Assembly (NCBI RefSeq): GCF_026586665.1
Contig: NZ_JAODIY010000009.1
Location: forward strand, 372,001 to 436,000
DNA length: 64,000 nt
Source: Halovenus rubra
Lineage (GTDB): Archaea; Halobacteriota; Halobacteria; Halobacteriales; Haloarculaceae
Direction of reading: 5' to 3'
Position numbers and translations under genes: made by a program. This document shows, piece after piece, positions 33,777 through 42,794 of the stretch. The notes under the pieces were generated by a model. It saw only the letters and a program-made list of their open reading frames with translations. It had not been told where the DNA came from and did not search any database. Numbering within the stretch: the first letter of the stretch is position 1; each line of letters begins with the position of its first letter.

Positions 33777-35051
33777 ATGTCGCTACCGGACATCGCGAGC
33801 AAGTTGGAACGCGTCTCGTCGACTGTGTCGATTGCTGGCCGGTCGCTGCTGGGTCTAGATACGAACCCCGTTTCTGACGACTGGTCGCATATCACCAAAG
33901 TCGACCCAGAAGGAGAAAAACAGCTACCGCTTTGCTTCCCGCTATATCTCTCACAGACAAGCGCTATCTCCGTCGGCGGGTCGCGTGACGTTACCGGCCC
34001 ACGAACCGAGGAAGCGTTCGAGCTTCTTGAATACGCCCCTGTGCCTGCGTTTCACGAACCGAGCGCGGCACAGCATGTTACTGAAAAAACACGAGACCAT
34101 GCTGAGTTTCTCGCAATTCCCGAAGTTCTCAACGGCGATAGCGAGGCACTTGTGGGCACACTTGGGCAGGGAATCGAGTATATTCAAGAGGACCTGGGAC
34201 CCTCGATGATAGAGGAAAAGCTCGGCTTCTCGCTCGATGGCGGCGTCGGCAAGCGACTGACCGCGTTCGGAGCAGGCTACATGTTGCAAGATGCAGTGTT
34301 CGAGGCATACATCATCATGAACCCTGACAGCGCTGCTGCACGAGAGGCTTCTGTTACTGAAGATGACCTCCTGACGCCACAGGAGGCAAAACAGCGCGCC
34401 CTTGCAGCCGAGTACCACCTCGAAAGCGAGGTAATCTATCTGGAATACTCCGGCACATACGGCGGTGAAGAAGCCACCGACATACTGGAGACCATCAGTG
34501 ACAGTGTCACGTGGTCACGACTCTGGTATGGCGGTGGACTTGACAACCGCAACCATGCCAAAGAAGTGCTTGAGGCAGGGGCAGATGCTGTCATCGTTGG
34601 AGACATATTCCACGAGATTGCAAACGAGGAAGCCGATCTGGTCGAGCAGGCACGCGGTGAGTTTGATTCTATCCCCAGCAGAGACGAGTTAGCAGACTGG
34701 ATTGAACAAACAGTGGCTATTAATGAAACAAGCGCGGCGCGGTTCCTCTCGACGATTGTTACCGTTCCTGACCCGCAGGCCCGCGCGCTTAGTTACCTTG
34801 CGGCGGGCGTCGAGATGGCGCTCGAATTGGACGCGTTAGCCGAGACAGCCGACGAGCCAACTACAGATGAGGTGGCGCACATGGTTCAAGATGAGACGCT
34901 CTCTATCGAAGCAGACTTTGGAGACGTTCTCGACGGACGAGATGCAACCGCCGCGGCCGAGGCAATTTCAGAGGCCCTCCTTGCAGAGCGATACGAATTA
35001 GGCGAGGAAACAATAGTTTCGGCTCGGCAGGTTGGTCTCTCACTGTCGTAA
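33777..35051 (+). CDS. GGGP-synthase (PcrB) family protein with extra N- and C-terminal parts
   Basis: 424 residues, against about 230-250 for the usual geranylgeranylglyceryl phosphate synthases. The core at about 35-285 keeps the family order: DDWSHITKVDP at the start, AYIIMNPDS, VIYLEYSGTYGG, then LWYGGGLDNR and VIVGDIFHE, which form the phosphate- and prenyl-binding sites of the TIM barrel. An insertion around LAIPEVLNGDSEALVGTL and a 130-residue acidic helical C-terminus are extra. It forms the first ether bond of archaeal lipids if active; it could equally be a paralogue. A TATA-like CTTTTATC precedes the start by about 30-38 bases. Confidence 0.8.
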   Translation: MSLPDIASKLERVSSTVSIAGRSLLGLDTNPVSDDWSHITKVDPEGEKQLPLCFPLYLSQTSAISVGGSRDVTGPRTEEAFELLEYAPVPAFHEPSAAQHVTEKTRDHAEFLAIPEVLNGDSEALVGTLGQGIEYIQEDLGPSMIEEKLGFSLDGGVGKRLTAFGAGYMLQDAVFEAYIIMNPDSAAAREASVTEDDLLTPQEAKQRALAAEYHLESEVIYLEYSGTYGGEEATDILETISDSVTWSRLWYGGGLDNRNHAKEVLEAGADAVIVGDIFHEIANEEADLVEQARGEFDSIPSRDELADWIEQTVAINETSAARFLSTIVTVPDPQARALSYLAAGVEMALELDALAETADEPTTDEVAHMVQDETLSIEADFGDVLDGRDATAAAEAISEALLAERYELGEETIVSARQVGLSLS

Positions 35052-35117
35052 GTCGTTATCGACCCTGTAGAGGTTTGAGAGGGGCTCAAAGCGCTCCGTT
35101 CGGCACAGCACCGTCGC

Positions 35118-36602
35118 CTACCGCTTTTCGTTAATCAACGCCTCAGCGGTATTTTCGCCGCTGATAAGACACATCGGGACGCCGATACCCGGCGTTGTGA
35201 ACGACCCAGTATAGTAAAGACCGTCTACTTCACTAGAGCGGTTGGACGGCCGCAATAACGAAGTCTGTCGGAGTGTGTGTGCGAGTCCAAGCGCCGTTCC
35301 GCGAGTTGCATTGTACCGTTCGGCAAAGTCTCGGACACAGAAATGTTCCTCAACGACGATACGATCCCGCAATTCGACGCCGGTGTTTTCGGCGATATCA
35401 TCGAGTAACGTCTCTCGATATCGCTCGCGAAGTGCGTCCGTATCAGGAAGCCCCGGTGCGAGGGGGACCAGCACGAAGAGATTGCTGTGTCCTTCGGGCG
35501 CGACGGTATCGTCAGTTCTGGACGGAACGCAGATATAATACGCTGGATTGTCAGGCCAAGACGGCAACTCGAAAATCTGCTCGAAGTGTTCGTCCCAGTC
35601 TTCGGGGAGCACGAGCGTGTGATGTTCGAGTGGCTCAACATCACCTTCGACGCCAAGATACATCAGGAACGCAGACGGTGCATACGTCCGTGAATCCCAG
35701 TATTCGTCGTCGTACTCCTGTTCGTGCTCAGGTAAAAGTTCCCGCTCAACGTGTGCGTAGTCAGCGTTTGCTACGACTCGGTCCGGACGATATTTACCTG
35801 TTTCCGAATCAACAATAAACCCATCACGACCCCGGGTGAGGCTGTTGACCTCGCTATCAGTAACGTACTCGACCCCAAGTTCCTCACCGAGCTCGACAAG
35901 CCCGTCGACGACGCTACTCATGCCGCCATCAGGATACCACACGCCGAGGTTGAAATCAACGTGACTCATGATGTTGTACAGTGCGGGCGTGTTCTTTGGC
36001 GAGCCACCGAGGAAAACGAGGGTGTACTGGAGTAACTGCTGTAGTTTCGGGTGGTCGACGTATTTTCCCACGTGACTGTCCATCGAGCCAAGCAGTTGGA
36101 GACCAATCGGTGCCTCAGTCATTACGTCTGTATCAACCCAGTCCCGAACACGAGTACGGTCTTCGTAGACGAATTTCTCCATTGCCGTCTCGTAATGGTT
36201 TTTGCTGGTGTCGAGGTACTCCTCAAAGGCCTCTCCTGCACCCGGTTCGTACGACTCGAAGACCTCCTTCATCGCTTCGGGGTCGCCGCGAGCGTCTACC
36301 CTATCACCGTCCTTGAAGAAGACGCGGTAATGTGGGTCCAACTGTTCAAGTTCGTAGTAGTCAGCTTGATTTCTGTCGAAATGGTCAAAGAAACGCTCAA
36401 ACACATCCGGCATCATGTACCAAGACGGACCCATATCGAATTTGAAGCCGTCCTGTTTAAGAACAGAGGCGCGACCGCCGAGCCCCTCATTCTTTTCGAG
36501 GACACGAACATCAGCTCCTGCGTCAGCGAGATAACAGGCGGTCGACAGCCCGCCGAATCCACTGCCGACAACAGTCACGTCTGTGTCTGCGAGTTTTGAC
36601 AT
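35118..36602 (-). CDS. crtI: Phytoene desaturase (carotenoid synthesis)
   Basis: 494 residues. The N-terminal FAD motif VVGSGFGGLSTACYLADAGADVRVLEKNEGLGGRA is followed by the DMGPSWY segment. The C-terminal signature GLYYTGSFTTPGIGVPMCLISGENTA matches CrtI-type carotenoid desaturases. Haloarchaea use such enzymes on the way to lycopene and bacterioruberin. A carotenoid 3,4-desaturase (CrtD-like) is the main alternative, but no lycopene elongase or hydratase gene is adjacent here. It converges with the GGGP-synthase-like gene and belongs to the same isoprenoid neighbourhood. Confidence 0.82.
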   Translation of the reverse strand: MSKLADTDVTVVGSGFGGLSTACYLADAGADVRVLEKNEGLGGRASVLKQDGFKFDMGPSWYMMPDVFERFFDHFDRNQADYYELEQLDPHYRVFFKDGDRVDARGDPEAMKEVFESYEPGAGEAFEEYLDTSKNHYETAMEKFVYEDRTRVRDWVDTDVMTEAPIGLQLLGSMDSHVGKYVDHPKLQQLLQYTLVFLGGSPKNTPALYNIMSHVDFNLGVWYPDGGMSSVVDGLVELGEELGVEYVTDSEVNSLTRGRDGFIVDSETGKYRPDRVVANADYAHVERELLPEHEQEYDDEYWDSRTYAPSAFLMYLGVEGDVEPLEHHTLVLPEDWDEHFEQIFELPSWPDNPAYYICVPSRTDDTVAPEGHSNLFVLVPLAPGLPDTDALRERYRETLLDDIAENTGVELRDRIVVEEHFCVRDFAERYNATRGTALGLAHTLRQTSLLRPSNRSSEVDGLYYTGSFTTPGIGVPMCLISGENTAEALINEKR

Positions 36603-36625
36603 TATACGGGAGTAACCACGGAACA

Positions 36626-36635
36626 GATATAAAAT
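36626..36635 (-). promoter_or_regulatory. TATA box of the phytoene desaturase gene
   Basis: ATTTTATATC on the minus strand, 24-33 bases upstream of the ATG at 36602; one of the clearest TATA boxes in the window. Confidence 0.5.
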
Positions 36636-36664
36636 GGATGCCTACGTTATCCGGTTTTGTTCAC

Positions 36665-37807
36665 TTATTCTAATAGTTCGTCGGCGATGGTGTTTCGGAG
36701 TATCTCGCTTGTCCCTTCGTAGATTTCGTTGAGCTTGGCGTCTCGGTAGAATCGTTCGGCTGGGAAATCTTTCGTGTAGCCGTAGCCGCCATGAATCTGG
36801 ATACCTTCGTTTGCAACTTCACGAGAGACTTCCGAGGCGTGTAGTTTGGCCTGTGCCGCGTCTTTGACGAATTTCTCGCCGCGCATCTTTTTGTCCGCGG
36901 CTTTATGCATTAGCATGCGCGCGGCCTGAATTTTTGTATCCATGTCAGCGAGCTTGTGCTGGATAGACTGGAAGTCACTGACTGGCTTATCGAACTGCTC
37001 GCGGTCTTGTGAATACGAGAGAGCCTCGTCAAGCGCGGCCTGTGCGATGCCGACCCCACGAGCCGCGATAGTAATGCGACCTCCATTAAGCGTTTTAAGT
37101 GCATGAACGAGGCCGCGATTTTCCTCGCCAAGTCGCCTGTCTTCGTGAATCCGCAACCCATCAAAACGAAGCTCTGCGGTTGGACATCCTTTATCTCCAA
37201 GTTTGTGTTCGGTCCCTTCGACGATGAACCCATCATCTTCTTGTGGTCGTACAATGAACGAGGAGATACCTTTTCCACCTGCATCGGGGTCGGTCTTTGC
37301 GAAGACAACGACGGTGTCTGCGACCGAACCGTTGGAAATCCAGAGTTTGTTACCGTCGATGACGTATTCGTCGCCATCTTTCTCAGCGGTTGTTTCCATT
37401 GAGGGGACGTCACTCCCTGCCCCAGCCTCAGAAAGCCCAAACGCACCGACTTCCTCGCCTTCTGCAAGCGGTGTCAGGAACTCCGACTTCTGTTTTTCGT
37501 CACCGAAGTCATAAATCATGTTACATGCCAGTGAGATATGAGCGGCGACGATAGTTCCCAGACCGCCGCTGCCGCGTGAAATCTCTTCGAGTGCCATCGC
37601 ATAGGAGTGGTAATCCAATCCTGCACCGCCGTACTCCTCGGGAATCGGCATCCCCATCAGTCCGAGGTCGGCCATTTTATCGACAAGGTCCCACGGGAAG
37701 TCGTCAGTCTCGTCGATTTCGCTGGCGCGTGGTTTAATCTCCTCATCGGCAAACTCCGCAACCATCTCCTGTATTTGGCGTTGCTCGGTCGTGCGGCTGA
37801 AGTCCAT
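36665..37807 (-). CDS. Acyl-CoA dehydrogenase (second copy)
   Basis: 380 residues. It has the same plan as the enzyme at 8460-9620: [42 protein letters not shown], and [41 protein letters not shown] at the C-terminus. The two are clearly paralogous but differ enough to suggest different acyl-CoA substrates, for example short-branched versus longer chains. Its promoter has CATTATTA at 37831-37838 on its strand. No electron-transfer flavoprotein gene is nearby. Confidence 0.92.
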   Translation of the reverse strand: MDFSRTTEQRQIQEMVAEFADEEIKPRASEIDETDDFPWDLVDKMADLGLMGMPIPEEYGGAGLDYHSYAMALEEISRGSGGLGTIVAAHISLACNMIYDFGDEKQKSEFLTPLAEGEEVGAFGLSEAGAGSDVPSMETTAEKDGDEYVIDGNKLWISNGSVADTVVVFAKTDPDAGGKGISSFIVRPQEDDGFIVEGTEHKLGDKGCPTAELRFDGLRIHEDRRLGEENRGLVHALKTLNGGRITIAARGVGIAQAALDEALSYSQDREQFDKPVSDFQSIQHKLADMDTKIQAARMLMHKAADKKMRGEKFVKDAAQAKLHASEVSREVANEGIQIHGGYGYTKDFPAERFYRDAKLNEIYEGTSEILRNTIADELLE

Positions 37808-37830
37808 ACGTCATTGTTGGTGTTCCGTCG

Positions 37831-37838
37831 TAATAATG
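37831..37838 (-). promoter_or_regulatory. TATA-like box of the second acyl-CoA dehydrogenase gene
   Basis: CATTATTA on the minus strand, 24-31 bases before the ATG at 37807. Confidence 0.4.
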
Positions 37839-38012
37839 ACTGTCTTGTGTTGTTGAACGACAAACCCGTGAAACAGTACCGCGTGCTCACTAACGGATGG
37901 CACGCCGATTGAACTATAAGCATATTAGCAACAACTGGGGCAACGAGTGACATAGCCAAGCGAATGAGCAATCACAAAGCTAACCTGACGGCGGGTGAAA
38001 TCGAAGTAATCC

Positions 38013-38810
38013 ATGGACATACCTGAACAGTGGTCAGCTGACACAGTTTCGACGAACGGTATCGACATCCAGTACTACCGAGTGGGGTCTGGCCAGCCGA
38101 TTGTCATGGCGCATGGGATGTACGATAGCGGACAGCGATGGATTCCTCTCGGTGAGGAGCTTACCGACGACTACGAAGTTATCACGTACGACGCTCGAGG
38201 GCACGGCCATACCGACGCACCGGAGACTGGCTATGACCTCGACAGTCGCGTCGCCGACCTTCTGGGCCTCATCGAAGCACTCGATATCTCGGACCCAATT
38301 CTACTTGGCCACTCGATGGGTGCGGCAACAGTAGCGTGGGCTGGCGCTACCACTCCCGAGTTGCCCCGGGGTATCGTCCTCGCAGATCCGTCACGTTTCC
38401 ACGATAATCCTGATATTGACCCTGACGAGATAGCTGCGTTGACACGAAAGAAACTCGAAGAGAGCCAGTCTCGGCCAATTGAAGAGCGTGTCACCGAGCA
38501 GGTCGAAGAAGCGGAGGTTTCGTCTGAACACGCTCGACGCCTCGTCGCCAGTACAGACCAGTGTAGCCCCCACATTGGCCAGATTGGGCAAGAACACACC
38601 CCGGTTGCAGAAGCGTTCGACGATATTACCTGCCCGACACTCGTGTTACGCCATGATGCGGATGTGTCCGACCGCGTGACAGATCTTCGGGCGGCCAAGC
38701 GATTAGCGACTGGTCGCCTCGTTCACCTCTCTGGAGCCGGTCATTACGTCTTTCGCGACGAGTACGAAGCTGCGTACACAGAACTGCAAACGTTTTTGCA
38801 AAGGCTGTAA
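38013..38810 (+). CDS. Alpha/beta hydrolase
   Basis: 265 residues. The nucleophile elbow LLGHSMGAA holds Ser101. The HGMYDSG oxyanion segment is at 34-40, the acid is probably Asp in LVLRHDADV (about 218), and the base is His in GAGHYVF (about 245). All three catalytic residues are in place and the length is normal. Esterase, haloperoxidase-like or thioesterase activity are possible. It is divergent from the acyl-CoA dehydrogenase gene with a 200-base gap, so a role on an acyl-CoA product is only a guess. It converges on htpX. Confidence 0.85.
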   Translation: MDIPEQWSADTVSTNGIDIQYYRVGSGQPIVMAHGMYDSGQRWIPLGEELTDDYEVITYDARGHGHTDAPETGYDLDSRVADLLGLIEALDISDPILLGHSMGAATVAWAGATTPELPRGIVLADPSRFHDNPDIDPDEIAALTRKKLEESQSRPIEERVTEQVEEAEVSSEHARRLVASTDQCSPHIGQIGQEHTPVAEAFDDITCPTLVLRHDADVSDRVTDLRAAKRLATGRLVHLSGAGHYVFRDEYEAAYTELQTFLQRL

Positions 38811-38839
38811 GAACTATTTCGGGCAACCTGAAATCGACG

Positions 38840-39742
38840 TTAGGACTCCATGTCAACCGAAAGCGACTGAAGTTTCTCAACCCGGTCCTCGACAGCTGGG
38901 TGTGTTCGGAACAGTCGCCCAAGCCGAGTTTCGCGGACTTCGGCAGCCAGTAACGCGTTTGCACGCTCGGCCTCCCGGAGGTCGTCTTCTGGGACCGAAT
39001 CAAGCTCATCAGAAATCGTTTCGAGTGCGCTGACCATCGCTGTTGGGTCGCCAGTCAGCGTTGCAGCGCCGCGGTCTGCGGCATACTCTCGATACCGCGA
39101 GATGAGTCTGCCGACGACGAATGCACCAACCCAGACAAACAGCGCAGCGACATACCCGGCAAACAGCTGTGCGCCACCACCCTCGCTGCCACCCCCGTCA
39201 CCGAACAGGAACCCCCAGCGAACAATCCATCCGGCCATAATCGACAGCGCCGTAATACCTGTCATCAGCTGGAAATCCCGGTTGACAATGTGAGAGAGTT
39301 CGTGTGCAAGCACCGCGTCAAGTTCGTCGTTGTCAAGTTCCGAGAGCAGTCCAGTGGTGACACAGATGACTGCATCGCTCTGTTTGCGCCCGGCTGCAAA
39401 CGCATTTGGCGTCTCATTCTCGGCTACAGCGACACGCGGTTTCGAAACGTTCGCTTGCTGTGCAAGCGAGGTGACCCGGCTGTGCAACTCGGGATACTCT
39501 TCGCGCTCAACGATACGCCCGCCGAGTGTCCGCAAAGCCAGATTTGCACCGTAGTAGTACTGGCCGCCAACGAGTAACAGGACTGCAGTGGCGATTCCAA
39601 TGAAGTGGCCCAGACCAGCCGGCCCAAGGAAGAAGCCAAACAGCATCGCCACACCGTATCCCAGGCCGAGATACAGTCCGCCCAAAGCGAGCAGCGTCAG
39701 AACCATCCTGACACCAAGCCCAAAGCTATACCGTTGTTTCAT
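38840..39742 (-). CDS. htpX: Membrane zinc metalloprotease HtpX
   Basis: 300 residues, M48B family. Two N-terminal helices (about 12-35 and 42-65) and two more after the active site (about 165-180 and 190-215) anchor it in the membrane. The zinc motif HELSH lies at 147-151, with the third ligand probably Glu in YREYAADRGAATLTGDP. It degrades misfolded membrane proteins. A CAAATAATTAC TATA sequence at 39765-39775 is 23-33 bases before the start. Regulation by heat or membrane stress is family knowledge only. Confidence 0.93.
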   Translation of the reverse strand: MKQRYSFGLGVRMVLTLLALGGLYLGLGYGVAMLFGFFLGPAGLGHFIGIATAVLLLVGGQYYYGANLALRTLGGRIVEREEYPELHSRVTSLAQQANVSKPRVAVAENETPNAFAAGRKQSDAVICVTTGLLSELDNDELDAVLAHELSHIVNRDFQLMTGITALSIMAGWIVRWGFLFGDGGGSEGGGAQLFAGYVAALFVWVGAFVVGRLISRYREYAADRGAATLTGDPTAMVSALETISDELDSVPEDDLREAERANALLAAEVRETRLGRLFRTHPAVEDRVEKLQSLSVDMES

Positions 39743-39764
39743 ATTAGCGACTATGGATTCCAGA

Positions 39765-39775
39765 CAAATAATTAC
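39765..39775 (-). promoter_or_regulatory. TATA-like box of htpX
   Basis: GTAATTATTTG on the minus strand, 23-33 bases upstream of the ATG at 39742. Confidence 0.4.
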
Positions 39776-39923
39776 TTGACCCAGTCGCTATCTGAGAAGC
39801 AACGAAGTGTTGCCACAGTGAGTTGTGTAGGCAGTTGCCAGTTAACGAGACACCGATGCAATCGTTACAGAACGGCAGTCCCCCAACAACCAAGCCACTC
39901 CAGTCCTACCTCTCGGACAGAGG

Positions 39924-42731
39924 ATGGGGCCAGCAGAGCACTTGAGTGACAATGAGTCGTTCGACCCGGAGACTGTTGCTGTCGATTTTACAGAGATGGC
40001 CGTCGACCCAACAGCAACAGCTATCGACGATGGGCACGTCCTTTCGTTGCTTGACCCTGTTGTTCAGGAGTGGTGGGTTGAGCAGTTCGGCGAGTTCATT
40101 CCCCAAAACCAGGGGTTCTTTACGCCGCCACAGAAAGAAGCCATTCCGCTCATTAACGATGGAGCGAATGCGCTCATCTGCTCGCCGACTGGTAGCGGAA
40201 AGACGCTTTCGGCGTTTACTGGCATTTTCAACGAGCTCTTCGGTCGTGACCGGACCGATGACGGCCTCGATAATAGCGTCTACTGTCTGTACATCTCTCC
40301 GCTCAAATCACTCGCCAACGACATTCACCGAAATCTGGAGGTCCCGCTGAGCGAGATAACCGAAAGGCTTGAAGCGCGCGGCGAAACTGTCGACATCCGC
40401 CACGCAATTCGGCACGGCGACACCAGTGACAGCGAACGTCAGGCGATGCTTCGGGAGACGCCACACATCCTGAACACGACCCCTGAAACACTTGCAATCC
40501 TCCTCAACTCCCCGAAATTTCGGGAGAAACTCCGAACTGTCGAGTATGTTATTGTCGACGAGATTCACAGCCTCGCCGAGAACAAGCGGGGAACCCACCT
40601 CTCGGTCTCGCTCGAACGACTCGAATCCCTCGCAAACGGCTCCCCAACTCGAATCGGCTGCTCGGCCACTGTCGAGCCGTTAGACAAAATGGGCGAGTTT
40701 CTTGTCGGCTCGAAACACGACCACAACGTGGGGCCAGACGAACCGAACGCCGAATCTCGAAGCGACTGGAAGCCCCGAGAGTACGAACTCGTCGACACGC
40801 GTTTTGTCAGAGATTTCGATATCGAACTGACCTGTCCGACCGATGACCTGATACATACCCCCGGCGGAGAGGTCCACGAACGATTCTACCGTGAGCTTCA
40901 CGACCTGATTCAAGACCACACGAATACACTTGTCTTTACGAACACCCGCTCGGGTGCCGAACGGGTGTTGCACAACCTTCGGGAGCGATTCGACGAGTAC
41001 GACACAACAAACGCCGGCTGTCACCATGGGAGCCTCTCAAAAGAGCGCCGGCAAGATATTGAGGAGTCACTAAAGTCCGGGACGCTCGACGTAGTGACGA
41101 CATCGACATCACTTGAACTAGGTATTGACATGCCACATCTCGACCTTGTTGTGCAAGTTGGCTCCCCGAAATCAGTTGCCTCATTGCTCCAGCGCGTCGG
41201 TCGAGCCGGCCACCAGCTTGGTGAGACAGTGACAGGACGGGTCGTCGCTCTTGACCGGGATGAACTTGTCGAGTGTGCAGTGATGCTCAAGCGTGCCAAA
41301 GAGGGATTTGTCGACCGCGTGTTCATCCCCGATAATCCACAGGATGTCGCGACACAGCACGTCTACGGAATGGCTATTAACGGGCCACGCCCCGAATCGG
41401 AGATTCGTCGTATCCTCCAGTCGGCATATCCGTACAGAGAGTACGGAGACGCCGATTGGGAGCAGCTACTTCGGTATCTTACGGCTGACTACGAGGGTAT
41501 GGAGGATAAGAACGTCTACGCAAAAGTCTGGCGTGACACTAATGACCCGCCTGAGGGAGAGCATCATTACGATGAGTATCCCGTTGGCGAACCACTCATC
41601 GGGAAACGGGGCAGACTGGCGCGTGTTATCTATATGACTAATATTGGGACGATTCCTGATTCATTCACCTGTGACGTGATAACCCGTTCAAGCGACCAGT
41701 GGGTCGGAAACCTCGACGAGGAGTATCTCGACACACTCGAATCGGGCGATGTGTTCGTATTGGGCGGTGATAGATTCGAGTACCAGTACCGACGAGGGTC
41801 GAAGGTGTACGTTGATAGGACGAGCTCGCGCCCAACTGTCCCGTCGTGGTTTTCCGAGCGTCTGCCTCTGTCGTATGACCTCGGTCAGGAGATACTGACG
41901 TTCCAACGTGAGCTGCTGGAACGCCTTGAGGGCGGTGGGCGATCAGAAACTCGACTGTGGCTCCGGCAGTTTCCACTCGACGAAAACAGCATCCGTGCTA
42001 TCGTCAGAATCTTTGACGAACAGCGTAAGTATACTGGAGCAGAGAGCATCAGCACAGACCACAGACTCATTATCGAAGAAGAGATGGACCGCGAGGAGTA
42101 CGAGCGCCGCTACTATGTCCACTCGAACTACGGTCGGCGATTCAATGATGGGTTCTCTCGTCTGCTTGCCTACGAGTGTGCCCAACAGGTCAACGCTAAC
42201 GTGAAAGTGGCCGTCGCTGACCACGGCTTCTCACTGTCACTGCCGTTGAACCGGAAAGTCGATCTCACTGGATTACTGGAGAACATCGACCCGACAGACG
42301 CTCGAAAAAAGCTACGGGATAGCCTCGATGGGACTGACCTACTCCAGCGGTATTTCCGTATCAATGCGACGCGAGCGTTGATGATTCTGAAACGGTACAA
42401 GGGGTACGAAAAATCAGCAAGCGAGCAGCAAGTCAACAGCGAGATGTTACTGAGCTTTGCCGAGGAACTGGGCGAGTTTGCGGTAATCGAAGAAACGTAC
42501 CGCGAGATTCTCGAAGACAAACTCAACGTCGCAGGTATCGAGACAGCGTTGCACGAACTCGCTGATGGCGACCTGAAGATTGTTTCGAGACGGGTTGACT
42601 CACCATCACCGAAGGCGTTTGGACTGGCGACACTGATGGCGTCAGACGTGGTACTCGCGAAAGACGAGTCAGAGATGCTTCAGGAGTTCCACCAGCGGGT
42701 AATGGCCGAAATCGACGATGCCAGAGGATAG
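39924..42731 (+). CDS. Lhr-type superfamily 2 DNA helicase
   Basis: 935 residues. After a 55-residue acidic lead, the Q-motif FFTPPQKEAIP precedes Walker A SPTGSGKT (87-94). Motif II is DEIH (about 213-216), motif III SATV, motif V TSTSLELGIDM and motif VI QRVGRAGHQ. A long C-terminal region (about 560-935) follows, as in Lhr-core helicases, with the YDLGQEILTFQ-like segment. The domain set and length fit the archaeal Lhr group involved in replication-coupled repair. It is the first of two co-directional genes; the YyaL-like gene starts 63 bases downstream. Confidence 0.9.
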   Translation: MGPAEHLSDNESFDPETVAVDFTEMAVDPTATAIDDGHVLSLLDPVVQEWWVEQFGEFIPQNQGFFTPPQKEAIPLINDGANALICSPTGSGKTLSAFTGIFNELFGRDRTDDGLDNSVYCLYISPLKSLANDIHRNLEVPLSEITERLEARGETVDIRHAIRHGDTSDSERQAMLRETPHILNTTPETLAILLNSPKFREKLRTVEYVIVDEIHSLAENKRGTHLSVSLERLESLANGSPTRIGCSATVEPLDKMGEFLVGSKHDHNVGPDEPNAESRSDWKPREYELVDTRFVRDFDIELTCPTDDLIHTPGGEVHERFYRELHDLIQDHTNTLVFTNTRSGAERVLHNLRERFDEYDTTNAGCHHGSLSKERRQDIEESLKSGTLDVVTTSTSLELGIDMPHLDLVVQVGSPKSVASLLQRVGRAGHQLGETVTGRVVALDRDELVECAVMLKRAKEGFVDRVFIPDNPQDVATQHVYGMAINGPRPESEIRRILQSAYPYREYGDADWEQLLRYLTADYEGMEDKNVYAKVWRDTNDPPEGEHHYDEYPVGEPLIGKRGRLARVIYMTNIGTIPDSFTCDVITRSSDQWVGNLDEEYLDTLESGDVFVLGGDRFEYQYRRGSKVYVDRTSSRPTVPSWFSERLPLSYDLGQEILTFQRELLERLEGGGRSETRLWLRQFPLDENSIRAIVRIFDEQRKYTGAESISTDHRLIIEEEMDREEYERRYYVHSNYGRRFNDGFSRLLAYECAQQVNANVKVAVADHGFSLSLPLNRKVDLTGLLENIDPTDARKKLRDSLDGTDLLQRYFRINATRALMILKRYKGYEKSASEQQVNSEMLLSFAEELGEFAVIEETYREILEDKLNVAGIETALHELADGDLKIVSRRVDSPSPKAFGLATLMASDVVLAKDESEMLQEFHQRVMAEIDDARG

Positions 42732-42794
42732 ACAACGAGACGGCCTGTGGGAGAGATTCCAAGCTTTACCTGTTCGTGGCTGCTAAGCAGAGAC

